This document shows positions 26,900 through 35,145 of a stretch of DNA of 64,000 nucleotides, piece after piece. This stretch comes from JBBDXI01 sp040902425 (lineage in GTDB: Bacteria; Planctomycetota; Phycisphaerae; Phycisphaerales; UBA1924), in the NCBI GenBank assembly GCA_040902425.1, contig JBBDXI010000041.1, positions 86,427 through 150,426 of the forward strand, given 5' to 3'. The notes below the pieces were generated by a model. The model was not told the DNA's origin. It made no database searches and saw only the letters and a list, made by a program, of their open reading frames with translations. Positions within the stretch are counted from its first letter, which is position 1; the number at the start of each line of letters is the position of its first letter. Position numbers and translations under genes: made by a program.

Positions 26900-27252
26900 C
26901 CGGATCGGCTCCTCTGTGGCAGGGGAGGATTCGCGCTCCCGCAACGCCGATCAACCCGGTCTTGCCCGGCGAAGGGCCGAGTGAATCCGCGTGGTCTGGG
27001 GGAGCCGGGCAGGATTAAACGACTCTTAGACCCGTTTCATGATGCGCTCAGGGTCCGGGAAGAGACTCCCAGGCGGTCTGGAATGAGACCTCACCCCGGC
27101 GGGCACTGAGCACCCCTTCACGAGAAACTCAGCCCGCCTTCAGCCACCCGGCAGAGATTCAACGCTGAATCGTGCGGCTCATGAAAGCCGCGAGCGCTGA
27201 GGACGTGCGGGTGGGCGATGGACGGTCGGTCGGACCAGCGAAGGAGCCCGCG
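26900..27252. other. Divergent intergenic region upstream of the BON operon
   Basis: 353 bases. An AT-richer patch near 27010-27050 is the likeliest promoter area, though no consensus boxes stand out. A hairpin (GCGGCT, 6-base loop, AGCCGC) is at 27174-27191 in what should be the 5' leader of the plus-strand operon. No gene supported. Confidence 0.45.
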
Positions 27253-28359
27253 ATGAACCGCGAACGCACGGACAGCCGGGGAGGAGAGCAGTCGCGCGGG
27301 GGTGAGCAGTCCAAATGGTCGCGCGACGACCAGTGGCAGAGCGGGCAGTGGCAGAGCGGGGATCTGCACCGCCCTACCGGGGGCAACCCCGGGTACCCGC
27401 CGGAAACCGGGGGAACGGGGAGCGGCCCGCAGGGACAGGGGGCGTACGGCGGCGGATCGTCGGGATGGGGAAACAGTTGGAACGCCGGACCGGCCGGCGG
27501 CGTGTCGGGCGGGGGCGGCGGTGGGTATGGCCCATCCATGCCCAACCCCTACGGCTACGGCAACACCAGCGCCTACCACGGCGGCCCCGGCGGCTACGGC
27601 CAGGGGTACGGCAGCGGCGGCTACGGCTCGCAGGGCGGGGGGCAGGGGTACGCGGCGTACCCCAGCTACGGGTACTGGTCGCCGGCGCAGCAGGGGCAGT
27701 TCGGCCCTCAGCACGCCGGCGGGTACAGCGCCCACGGGGGCGGCGCGGAGAGCCTGGGGTACGGGACCCCGGGGTATGGCCAGGGGGCCCAGGGCTCCGG
27801 TGGATACGGCTCGGGTGGATACGGCTCGCCCGCGGGCGGGTACGGCGGCCAGGGCTACCAGCCGCAGCAGCAGGGATACGGCCCGCAGGCGTACCAGGGG
27901 CAGCAGTTCGGGCAGGGGCAGTTCGGGCGGCCGGGCCCGCAGCAGGGCAGCGCAGGGGGCCCGCGCAGCGCGGGGGCGATGCCGGCCAAGCGCGAGGACC
28001 GGCGCCGCAAGGGCCCGCGCAACTACCAGCGCTCCGACGAGCGCCTCCGCGACGAGGTCTACGACCGGCTGATCCAGCAGACCGACATCGACGTGAGCGA
28101 GATCGAGTGCACGATCACCGGCGGGGTCGTCTCGCTGGAGGGGACCGTGGAGAGCCGCTGGGAGCGGCACCAGATCGAGGACCTGGTGGACACCGTCTGG
28201 GGAACCAGGGACATCCGGAACAACCTGCGCATCCGCTCGGGCCAGGTCGAGGGGCGCGCCGAGCGCGGCACGCGCGGCGGCGAGTCGCCTCAGGCCGGCG
28301 CTGAGCAGGCGCGGCGCGATGGGGGCGGGCGCCGCGCCGACGAGCGGGGCGGGAGCTAG
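27253..28359 (+). CDS. Gly/Tyr-rich protein with a C-terminal BON domain
   Basis: 368 residues. Residues 1-250 are low-complexity Gly/Tyr/Gln/Ser repeats (GGYGSGGYGSPAGGYGGQGY type) that look disordered. Residues ~255-340 are a BON domain (LIQQTDIDVSEIECTITGGV, then GTVESRWERHQIEDLVD), a phospholipid- or periplasm-associated module found in osmotic-stress proteins. No signal peptide is visible. AGGAG precedes the ATG at 27253. It heads a tight plus-strand block with the DUF883-like and DUF1469-like genes. Prion-like disorder plus BON suggests assembly at the membrane, by inference only. Confidence 0.8.
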   Translation: MNRERTDSRGGEQSRGGEQSKWSRDDQWQSGQWQSGDLHRPTGGNPGYPPETGGTGSGPQGQGAYGGGSSGWGNSWNAGPAGGVSGGGGGGYGPSMPNPYGYGNTSAYHGGPGGYGQGYGSGGYGSQGGGQGYAAYPSYGYWSPAQQGQFGPQHAGGYSAHGGGAESLGYGTPGYGQGAQGSGGYGSGGYGSPAGGYGGQGYQPQQQGYGPQAYQGQQFGQGQFGRPGPQQGSAGGPRSAGAMPAKREDRRRKGPRNYQRSDERLRDEVYDRLIQQTDIDVSEIECTITGGVVSLEGTVESRWERHQIEDLVDTVWGTRDIRNNLRIRSGQVEGRAERGTRGGESPQAGAEQARRDGGGRRADERGGS

Positions 28360-28379
28360 CCGACTCCTTGAATGGCCGC

Positions 28380-28400
28380 GCCCGCGGGAAAGCCGCGGGC
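28380..28400 (+). promoter_or_regulatory. Intercistronic hairpin between BON and DUF883-like genes
   Basis: Perfect 8-bp stem GCCCGCGG/CCGCGGGC with loop GAAAG in the 73-base gap between two co-directional genes. It is not followed by a clear T run, so a processing site or partial attenuator is more likely than a full terminator. Confidence 0.5.
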
Positions 28401-28432
28401 ACGGCTCTTGCCGGGATTTCAGGAGACCGTAC

Positions 28433-28774
28433 ATGGTGCAGGAAGGACACGTGGGCGGCGTGGGTGCGCCGCCCGAAATCAGGTCGGATGTCGAGGCCGT
28501 GAAGGCCGACATCGCGGCCCTGCGGGCCGAGGTCGCCAACCTCGTCCAGGATGTGGTGGTGCTGGGAAAAGTCCGGGCCGGCGACGCGGGGCAGCGGATC
28601 GCGGACGCGGCGCGGAGCCGGCTGGACCAGCTGGGCACGGTCTGGGAACAGGCCCAGGAACAAGGGAAGGAGGCGCTCGAACGCATCCAGGACCAGATCG
28701 AGGAGCGGCCCCTGACGAGCATCGGGGTCGCGTTCGGTGCCGGTCTGCTGCTGGGCGCGCTCTTGAGAAGGTGA
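28433..28774 (+). CDS. DUF883/YqjD-like ribosome- or membrane-associated protein
   Basis: 113 residues: a long amphipathic helical/coiled-coil part (VEAVKADIAALRAEVANLVQ) with a C-terminal membrane helix (GVAFGAGLLLGALLRR), the architecture of the YqjD/ElaB (DUF883) family of stationary-phase membrane anchors. The ATG at 28433 has AGGAG at seven bases. Its stop overlaps the next gene's start (GTGA). With the following gene it reproduces the yqjD-yqjE order. Confidence 0.78.
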   Translation: MVQEGHVGGVGAPPEIRSDVEAVKADIAALRAEVANLVQDVVVLGKVRAGDAGQRIADAARSRLDQLGTVWEQAQEQGKEALERIQDQIEERPLTSIGVAFGAGLLLGALLRR

Positions 28775-29064
28775 TCCCCTTCCAGAAGGTGCGCGAGCTG
28801 ATCGTCTCGACCTTCACCCTGGTCGAGGCCGAGGCCCGGGCGCTCAAAGGGGCGGCGGTCAGGATCGGGGCGTCGGTCGTCGGGCTGCTGGGAGCGCTGG
28901 CGCTGGTGATCGGGGCCTTCTGGATGTTCGCGTTGGCGATGTACTCGGGGCTGACGGACGGGGCGGGGCTGGAACCGGCGTGGGCGTGGTTGATCTCCGG
29001 CGGCGTGTACCTTGTTGTGGCGGGCGGTGTGGCATGGCTCATGATCCGACTTGCGAAAGGCTGA
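28771..29064 (+). CDS. DUF1469/YqjE-like holin-superfamily membrane protein
   Basis: 97 residues with two membrane helices (VVGLLGALALVIGAFWMFAL and GVYLVVAGGVAWLMIRLAKG) after an N-terminal amphipathic stretch, as in YqjE/phage holin family III proteins. The GTG at 28771 overlaps the upstream TGA by three bases, so translation is coupled. Despite the family name nothing here points to a phage. Confidence 0.75.
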   Translation: MIPFQKVRELIVSTFTLVEAEARALKGAAVRIGASVVGLLGALALVIGAFWMFALAMYSGLTDGAGLEPAWAWLISGGVYLVVAGGVAWLMIRLAKG

Positions 29065-29066
29065 CC

Positions 29067-29336
29067 GTGGCGCAGGCGAAGGCCCGCCTCCTCAACCCCC
29101 CGGCCGTGCCGGCACGCCCGTCGTGGCTCGCCGTCAACGCGCCCTGGCTCTGCCTCGTGGCGGCCGCAACCGGGTTCGCCGTCGCCCGCCCGCGACGGAT
29201 CGGAAGGATGGCAAGCGCTTCCGGCGGCCTGGCCGGGACGGCGCTGAAGATCGCGAGGTCCCCGATGGTTCAGAGAGCGGCGATGGCCATGGCGGCCAGG
29301 GCCGCTCAGCGTCGAAACATTAGTTTTCATTCATGA
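29067..29336 (+). CDS. Small membrane protein at the end of the YqjDE-like block
   Basis: 89 residues from a GTG at 29067, two bases beyond the upstream TGA, with AAAGG seven bases ahead. One hydrophobic segment (NAPWLCLVAAATGFAVARP) precedes a basic, Ala-rich helix. Its position and charge recall YqjK in the enterobacterial yqjCDEK operon, but similarity is positional only. A GC-rich hairpin without T run lies at 29341-29358. Confidence 0.6.
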   Translation: MAQAKARLLNPPAVPARPSWLAVNAPWLCLVAAATGFAVARPRRIGRMASASGGLAGTALKIARSPMVQRAAMAMAARAAQRRNISFHS

Positions 29337-29460
29337 GACCGGGGCCGTGGACGGCCCCTACTGATTGCGGAGCACCCCCATGATCGCAAAGAAACTGTAC
29401 AAGACCGACGACTCAGCTCGCATGCCGGGCGCGACAGCGCAGCTCCACACGGAGGCGCCC

Positions 29461-30264
29461 ATGACCGAGCCAGCCACCCCGGGTCGCGCAGCGGCCATCC
29501 CGGAGAAGGCGTCCCGGATCCCCCCCGCGGAGGCCGCCCGCAGACCCGCCGAGGCGGGCCAGCCTGGTACCAAGGGTGAGACCGTGCGCGTCCTGGTCAT
29601 CGAAGACAACCCGAAGATCGCCGCCACCCTCCGCCAGGGCTTCACCGAGCAGGGGTACGCGGTCGATGTCATGCACACCGGCTTCCAGGGCGAGGAGGCC
29701 GCGGCCCTCCAGCCCTACGACCTCATCGTCCTGGATGTCATGCTCCCCGACCGCGACGGCGTGGACGTGTGCAAGGCCCTGCGCCGGCGGGGCGTGGCCA
29801 CGCCCGTGCTGATGCTGACCGCCCTCTCGGCCACAACCGACAAGGTCTGCGGCCTGAACGCCGGCGCCGACGACTACCTGACCAAGCCCTTCGAGTTCGA
29901 CGAACTGCTCGCCCGGGCCCGGGCCCTCCTGCGCCGCGGCAAGGCCGCCGAGAGCAGCGTCCTGCGCTACCGCGACGTCGAGCTGGACCTGACCAAGCGC
30001 ACGGTGAAGCGCGGCGAGGAGCAGATCTCGCTCACGGCCAAGGAGTTCGCGCTGCTGGAGTACTTCGTCCGCAACGCCGGGCGGGTGCTCACGCGGACGA
30101 GCATCGGCGAGCACGTCTGGGACATGAACTTCGAGCCCACCAGCAACGTGATCGACGTGTACGTCTCGATGCTGCGGCGCAAGATCGACAAGGGGTTCGA
30201 CACCCCGCTCATCCACACCGTGATCGGGACCGGGTACCTGTTCAGCGACCAGCGCCCCGGGTGA
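29461..30264 (+). CDS. OmpR-family response regulator (first of two)
   Basis: 267 residues: a disordered ~48-residue N-terminal leader, a receiver domain (VRVLVIEDNPKIAATLRQGF) with phospho-Asp92 in LIVLDVMLPDRDG, conserved Thr and Lys in LMLTAL and YLTKPFEFDEL, and a winged-helix output (LTAKEFALLEYFVRNAGRVL ending GTGYLF). GGAGG five bases before the ATG at 29461 supports this start; ATG 29380 is a weaker in-frame alternative. It shares most of its sequence with the next gene, an evident tandem duplication. Confidence 0.92.
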   Translation: MTEPATPGRAAAIPEKASRIPPAEAARRPAEAGQPGTKGETVRVLVIEDNPKIAATLRQGFTEQGYAVDVMHTGFQGEEAAALQPYDLIVLDVMLPDRDGVDVCKALRRRGVATPVLMLTALSATTDKVCGLNAGADDYLTKPFEFDELLARARALLRRGKAAESSVLRYRDVELDLTKRTVKRGEEQISLTAKEFALLEYFVRNAGRVLTRTSIGEHVWDMNFEPTSNVIDVYVSMLRRKIDKGFDTPLIHTVIGTGYLFSDQRPG

Positions 30265-30353
30265 GCTGCCGCGCGTCCCGCGTCGAATCGCGTGAGCGCA
30301 CCGGGCCGCTGAGCACGGTTCGCCGGGTGCGCCGCGCCCTTGCGGAGCCTCCT

Positions 30354-31238
30354 ATGAGAACCCCAGACACAGCCCGCCGGGCTCGCGACCAGGCCCCGCG
30401 CTCGGGTGAATGGCTGACCCCCGAAGCCGGGGCGCTGCGGGGCGCCGCCCCCACCGCGCCCCCCCCCCCCACCCCCGCCCCCCCCNNNNNNNNNNNNNNN
30501 NNNNNNNNNNNNNNNNNNNNNGCGTCCCCGCGCGCCGACGCCGGCGGCCCCGGCAAGGCCGGGCGGATCCTGCTGGTCGAGGACAGCCCCAAGCTCGCCT
30601 CCGCGCTCCGCGAGGGATTCACGCGCGCGGGGTTCACCTTCGAGGCCGCCTACGGCGGGATGACCGGTGAGGAGGCGGCCGTCGCCGGCGGCTTCGACGC
30701 CATCGTGCTGGACGTGGTCCTGCCGGACCGCGACGGCATCGAGGTCTGCCGGTCGCTGCGCCGGCGCGGCGTGACGACGCCGGTACTGATGCTCACCGTG
30801 CTCTCCGGTACCAGCCAGAAGGTCTGCGCCCTGGACGCGGGCGCGGACGACTACCTGACCAAGCCCTTCGAGTTCGACGAGCTGCTGGCCCGGACGCGGG
30901 CGCTCCTGCGCCGGGGGCGCGGCGACCCCCGCGTCCTCCGCTACGCCGACCTCGAGCTGGACCTGACGCAGCGGCGGGCGCGGCGCGGCGGCTCGGAGGT
31001 GCCGCTCACCGAGCGGGAGTTCGCCCTGCTGGAGCACTTCATGCGGAACGCCCAGCGCCCGCTGGCCAGGGAGGATATCGGCCGGCAGCTCTGGGGCGCC
31101 GACTTCGATCCCAATGCGCACGCCGTCGACCTGTACGCCTCCTCGCTCCGGAGGAAGATCGACCACGGGCACGCCAAGCCGCTCATCCACCCGGTCGCGG
31201 CAACGGGATACCTGTTCGGCGAACAGCCCCCGGGCTGA
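30354..31238 (+). CDS. OmpR-family response regulator (second of two, contains a 36-N gap)
   Basis: Receiver plus winged helix like its neighbour: RILLVEDSPKLASALREGF, phospho-Asp in IVLDVVLPDRDG, DDYLTKPFEFDELLAR and LTEREFALLEHFMRNAQRPL. GGAG precedes the ATG at 30354. A Pro-rich N-terminal linker (APTAPPPPTPAPP) runs into 36 N at 30486-30521; the frame is kept across them. The receiver and wing are complete, so the gap affects only the disordered linker. It lies 24 bases before the kinase gene. Confidence 0.9.
   Translation: MRTPDTARRARDQAPRSGEWLTPEAGALRGAAPTAPPPPTPAPPXXXXXXXXXXXXASPRADAGGPGKAGRILLVEDSPKLASALREGFTRAGFTFEAAYGGMTGEEAAVAGGFDAIVLDVVLPDRDGIEVCRSLRRRGVTTPVLMLTVLSGTSQKVCALDAGADDYLTKPFEFDELLARTRALLRRGRGDPRVLRYADLELDLTQRRARRGGSEVPLTEREFALLEHFMRNAQRPLAREDIGRQLWGADFDPNAHAVDLYASSLRRKIDHGHAKPLIHPVAATGYLFGEQPPG
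30486..30521. other. Assembly gap (36 N) in a C-homopolymer-rich linker
   Basis: 36 N directly after runs of C. The number is a multiple of three and the frame continues, so the length may be an estimate rather than a fixed placeholder. Confidence 0.95.
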
Positions 31239-31262
31239 TCGCGCCGCCGACCTTGGGCCTTC

Positions 31263-32678
31263 ATGCCAGCAGCCCGGCGAACACTCCGCTTCCGCCTCGC
31301 GCTTGAGTTCATGCTCATCGCCGGGGCGATCCACGCGCTGCTCTGCCTCGGCATCATCCTGGTCCGCGACCACTCCCTGCGCCGCGACTTCGACCGCGAC
31401 CTGCGGGCCCGGGCCCAGCTCGTGGCCGCGGCCCTGGCCAAGGGCTCCGAGGCCGCCCCCGTGGTGGCCTTCGAGCAGGCGGTGGAGGCGGTGGAGCTGA
31501 TCCGCCCGGACCCGGGCTCGATCACGCAGCTCCGCGCGTCCGACGGCACGCTGGTGGGCACGACCCACCCCGGCCTGCGCCTGCCCTTCGGCTCCATCCC
31601 CGAGGACCAGCGGGACGGGGCGATCTCCCTCGACGGGCGCACGCTGGGGCGCGACGGCGAGCCGTACCGGATGGTGACGGTCAGCGCCGAGCGCTCCGGC
31701 GAGCGGTTCTACATCCAGCACGGCGCCTCGCTGGAGCCGGTCTTCGCCGGGCTGCGCGAGCTGCGCTCGCTGCTCATGCTCGTGTTCCTGCCGGGGGCGA
31801 TCACCGCCTCGGGCGTCGCGGCCTGGTTCGTCGCCCACCGGGCCCTGAGCCGGATCGACCGGGTCGCCGACGCCCTGCGGGCCGTGCGCGCCGGCGAACC
31901 CGCCCCGCGGATCGAGGCCGGCGCGGGCGCCGACGAGATCGGCGAGATGGTCTCGGAGATGAACGGGATGCTGGCGCGACTGGAGGCCAGCTTCCGCGCC
32001 CAGGAGCGCTTCATCATCAACGTCACCCACGAGCTCAAGACCCCGGTCTCGATCCTGCTCGCCCAGGCCCAGCTCCTGCGCGCCGACCGGGGCGATGTCC
32101 CCGCGTACCGCGAGTTCGCGATCAGCGTCGAGGAGGAGATGCGCCGGCTGGCGGCGCTGCTCGAGAGCTTCCTCACCCTGGCCCGCTCCGGCCAGGGGCA
32201 GCGCTACGTCGAGAGCTCGCTGGTCAGCCTCAACGAGGTGATCGTCGAGGCCATCCGCCGCGCCGGCCCCGACGCGCACGAAAAGAGCGTCGCCCTCGTC
32301 CCCACGCTGGGCGAGTGCGGCGACGAGGAGCCCGTGCTCCGGGGCGACGGCGAGCTGCTGACGACCGCCCTGACCAACCTCGTCCGCAACGCCGTCGAGC
32401 ACTCGCCCCCGGGCGCCCCCGTGGACCTGCTCATGGAGCGTGACAACGGCGACTGCCGCATCGCCGTGGTGCACCGCACGATGCGCGACGACCAGGGCGT
32501 TCTGAAGGCCTTCGCCCGCCCCGGCCGGCGGCGCTCGCGCGAGCTGGCCATGGAGGTCGCCCGCGGCATCGCCCAGCTCCACGGCGGCGACGTCTGGACC
32601 GAGGAGGCCCCGGGAACGGGGCGGTCCGTGCTGCGCGTGTCCCTGGCCGCGGCGGTGGCGGGCGTGGGGACGGATTGA
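31263..32678 (+). CDS. Sensor histidine kinase with a degenerate ATPase domain
   Basis: 471 residues. Two membrane helices (15-33, and about 165-188) enclose a ~130-residue extracytoplasmic sensor; HAMP, then the dimerisation helix with FIINVTHELKTPVS (phospho-His256) and an N box LTNLVRNAVEHSP. The usual G1 box (DxGxG) and the GLGL-type G2 box are missing: after VHRTMRDDQGVLKAF comes a basic stretch RPGRRRSRELAMEVARGIAQ. It may be impaired in autophosphorylation or act mainly as a phosphatase. It is the obvious partner of the two regulators upstream. Confidence 0.88.
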   Translation: MPAARRTLRFRLALEFMLIAGAIHALLCLGIILVRDHSLRRDFDRDLRARAQLVAAALAKGSEAAPVVAFEQAVEAVELIRPDPGSITQLRASDGTLVGTTHPGLRLPFGSIPEDQRDGAISLDGRTLGRDGEPYRMVTVSAERSGERFYIQHGASLEPVFAGLRELRSLLMLVFLPGAITASGVAAWFVAHRALSRIDRVADALRAVRAGEPAPRIEAGAGADEIGEMVSEMNGMLARLEASFRAQERFIINVTHELKTPVSILLAQAQLLRADRGDVPAYREFAISVEEEMRRLAALLESFLTLARSGQGQRYVESSLVSLNEVIVEAIRRAGPDAHEKSVALVPTLGECGDEEPVLRGDGELLTTALTNLVRNAVEHSPPGAPVDLLMERDNGDCRIAVVHRTMRDDQGVLKAFARPGRRRSRELAMEVARGIAQLHGGDVWTEEAPGTGRSVLRVSLAAAVAGVGTD

Positions 32679-32690
32679 AGCGGTGAACAG

Positions 32691-32726
32691 GTGAAGAGGG
32701 CGAATCCCACACCCTCACCTCTTCAC
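32691..32726. repeat. Inverted repeat between convergent kinase and prepilin genes
   Basis: Arms GTGAAGAGG (32691-32699) and CCTCTTCAC (32718-32726), flanked by more GTGAA/TTCAC units, fill the 54 bases between two stop codons. It could terminate both transcripts, but neither side has a T run. Confidence 0.6.
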
Positions 32727-32732
32727 TCTTCA

Positions 32733-33527
32733 TCACTCGGCCGGCCACGTCGGCTGCGGCAGGAACGAGTAGTCCGCCGTCGTGTGGGCGTACTGGCCCG
32801 CGGGCGTCTGGGGGATCGGCACGCGGATGCGGACGTGCCAGTCGAGGTACAGCAGGCTCGACTCGATCCGTTTGGTGGTGAACCAGTTCATCCCCCGGTC
32901 GCCGCCCTGCTGGTAGTTGTAGATGGGGTGCGTTCCGATCACCCACACCTTGCTGGTGTTGAAGATCGGCGGCATCTTCCCCCCGCCGCCGGGCACGAGC
33001 GTCGCGAACTGCTCGCCCGCCAGCGTGTGGTCGTTCATCGTGTAGCTGGACCCGATGAAGTCGTACATCGAGTCGGTGCGGTCGAGGCCGGGGATGGGCA
33101 CGCCGGTCATCCGCGCCCCCCTGTCCACGTGCGACCGGAACTCCTCGACCTCGGCCACGCCCGGCTCGCCGTCGGCCGGCACCGAGGCGTGGTGGACGTA
33201 CGTGTTCAGCGGGCGTCGCTCCGCGCCGATCTGGTTGATGCCGTAGAACGGAAGCTGGCCCTTCTTGCCGCCGAAGAGCGCCCCGATCACCGCCTGCCCG
33301 CCCCCGGGCGGGGGGAGCGGCCCGAGGATCTGCGGGAGCGCCCCTTTGTAATCCTCCAGGTACACCGAGGTCGCCACGCCCAACTGCTGCAACCGCCCGC
33401 CGCAGGCGGTGGAGCGGGCCGTCAGGCGCGCCGCCCCGAGGGCGGGCAGCAGGATCCCGATCAGCAGCGCGATGATCGCGATGACGACCAGCAGTTCGAT
33501 CAGCGTAAAGGCACGGGGGAGTCGCAT
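32733..33527 (-). CDS. Prepilin-type N-terminal methylation protein (planctomycete pseudopilin family)
   Basis: 264 residues. The N-terminus RAFTLIELLVVIAIIALLIG is a perfect prepilin cleavage/methylation site directly after the start Met. The large globular domain ends with a characteristic YLDWHVRIRVPIPQTP segment, as in the abundant planctomycete DUF1559-like prepilin proteins that are substrates of a single prepilin peptidase. No strong ribosome site precedes the ATG at 33527, but the motif fixes the start. It is divergent from the dockerin-tagged protein. Confidence 0.85.
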   Translation of the reverse strand: MRLPRAFTLIELLVVIAIIALLIGILLPALGAARLTARSTACGGRLQQLGVATSVYLEDYKGALPQILGPLPPPGGGQAVIGALFGGKKGQLPFYGINQIGAERRPLNTYVHHASVPADGEPGVAEVEEFRSHVDRGARMTGVPIPGLDRTDSMYDFIGSSYTMNDHTLAGEQFATLVPGGGGKMPPIFNTSKVWVIGTHPIYNYQQGGDRGMNWFTTKRIESSLLYLDWHVRIRVPIPQTPAGQYAHTTADYSFLPQPTWPAE

Positions 33528-33809
33528 GGGTCTGCCGGACCCAGCATACGCGGGAAGGCACCCGGCGCGCAGCGAATCAGAGGATGGCCCTCTCGGGGTG
33601 GTTTTGGCGCGAGGGTCAGGGCTTCCGGCGGTCGGGTCCTGGCAGGGCGGGCTCTCTGTGCGGACGACTTCGCCGGGCCCCCGCGGTGCCGGAGAACGGT
33701 CCGGGTCACGGGGACACGCGCCAGGCGGGAGATCGCGAGCCGCGGGCCTCGCCCGAGCCACGCGGCGCGGCGGCAGGCTACCCCTCCTTGGACCTTCATA
33801 TACTCGGTC

Positions 33810-35075
33810 ATGGACCGCCCACGGCCGGCACCAGGCCCCGACCATTGCCTTCGAGCGGGCCGCCTTGCCCTGGGCTTCCTGGCGGCCGCCGGAGCATGGG
33901 CGGGCGATTTCACGCTCCTGGGCACACATCCTGACGCGGCCGCCCAACCCACGAGCACCGGCCGAAGCCTGCACACGCTGCAACCCTTCAACGGCAAGAT
34001 CTACGCGGGCTTCGGGGACTACGGCGCGAACAGCGGGCCCATCGGCATCCGCCCGTTCAATCCGGGCACCAACACCTTCGGCGGCCGCCTGCTCAACTCC
34101 GGGACCGAAGCGATCTACATCTACCGGCCGATCTTCGGGCGGCTCTACGCCCCGCACATCGACCCGATTGCCGGGGAGTCCAGCGGCGGGTTCGCCGTGG
34201 GCACGGCCTCGGGGGGCGCGGAGACCTGGGCGGACCGCTTCCCGGTGACGGCCCTTCACCTGTACGACATGACGAGCTACACCGGCTCGGACCTGTGGAT
34301 GGTGGGATCGCAGGGCAACAACGCGACCGCCTGGCGCAGCACGGACGGCGGGACCACATGGAGCATCGCGCGCCAGCTCGGACCGGTCAGCGCGTCCTTC
34401 GTCCGGTTTTACGGGATCGGCAACTACGGCGGGAGGCTCTACCTGCAGAGCAGCGACCGCGCCAGCTCCGAGGTCTTCGACGGGTCGAGCTGGACCGCCG
34501 GCCCGAATCTCACGCCCAGCGGCGGCTACCTCTGGCACCCGGGCGTCTTCGCCGGAAAGCTGGTCTACAAGACCGGCCACTGGACGAGCCCGCTCCGGGG
34601 CTTTGACGGGGCGCAGACGAGCATCATCCTGAACCCGACGGGCTCGGGGGGCGGCGGCGCCGGGGGCACCCCCACGGGCATCTACGACTACGCCATCACG
34701 GACGGGCTGATCTACGTACTCGGGGTGGACAACCTGGTGCGCTACAGCAGCGACCTGAGCAGTTGGACGATCCTGCCGGACGCTGCGCCCGCCCTGGCCC
34801 GAAGCCTCACGGTCCTGGACGGCCGGCTGTACGTCGGCGGGACCAACTCCGGACTCTACATCTACTCGGAACCCCTGCCTCCGGGCGTCTGCTACGCCAA
34901 CTGCGACGGGTCCACCGCCGCCCCGACCCTCAACATCGCCGATTTCGGCTGCTTCCTGCAGCGATACGCCGCGGGAGAGCCCTACGCCAACTGCGACGGT
35001 TCCACCAACTCGCCGGTCCTGAACGTGGCCGACTTCGGCTGCTTCCTCCAGCGCTTCGCCGCGGGTTGCCCGTAG
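33810..35075 (+). CDS. Secreted propeller-like protein with paired GC-type dockerin-like repeats
   Basis: 421 residues. Signal peptide LALGFLAAAGAWAGDFT, then repeated short beta motifs (NGKIYAGFGDYGANSGPIG, GRLYLQSSDRASSEVF, GRLYVGGTNSGLYIY) that suggest a beta-propeller of the sialidase/Kelch type. The last 60 residues are two dockerin-like repeats (YANCDGST..PTLNIADFGCFLQRYAAG and a second copy ending GCP). Same C-terminal module as 11422-12180, so both are probably anchored or sorted by the same machinery. Confidence 0.83.
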   Translation: MDRPRPAPGPDHCLRAGRLALGFLAAAGAWAGDFTLLGTHPDAAAQPTSTGRSLHTLQPFNGKIYAGFGDYGANSGPIGIRPFNPGTNTFGGRLLNSGTEAIYIYRPIFGRLYAPHIDPIAGESSGGFAVGTASGGAETWADRFPVTALHLYDMTSYTGSDLWMVGSQGNNATAWRSTDGGTTWSIARQLGPVSASFVRFYGIGNYGGRLYLQSSDRASSEVFDGSSWTAGPNLTPSGGYLWHPGVFAGKLVYKTGHWTSPLRGFDGAQTSIILNPTGSGGGGAGGTPTGIYDYAITDGLIYVLGVDNLVRYSSDLSSWTILPDAAPALARSLTVLDGRLYVGGTNSGLYIYSEPLPPGVCYANCDGSTAAPTLNIADFGCFLQRYAAGEPYANCDGSTNSPVLNVADFGCFLQRFAAGCP

Positions 35076-35145
35076 CGTTGCCAGCCCCCCAAGTTCGGGA
35101 GTGCGAGGGAGCCTCTGGGGACGCGAACCCCCCATCCGACCGGCT

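Noticed and set aside
28771..29064. Phage lysis cassette suggested by the holin-like protein
   Set aside because: No endolysin or phage gene nearby; the order matches the yqjDE stress-related block.
29341..29358. Hairpin GGGGCCG/CGGCCCC as a terminator between the membrane-protein block and the response regulators
   Set aside because: No T run follows, so termination is not supported.
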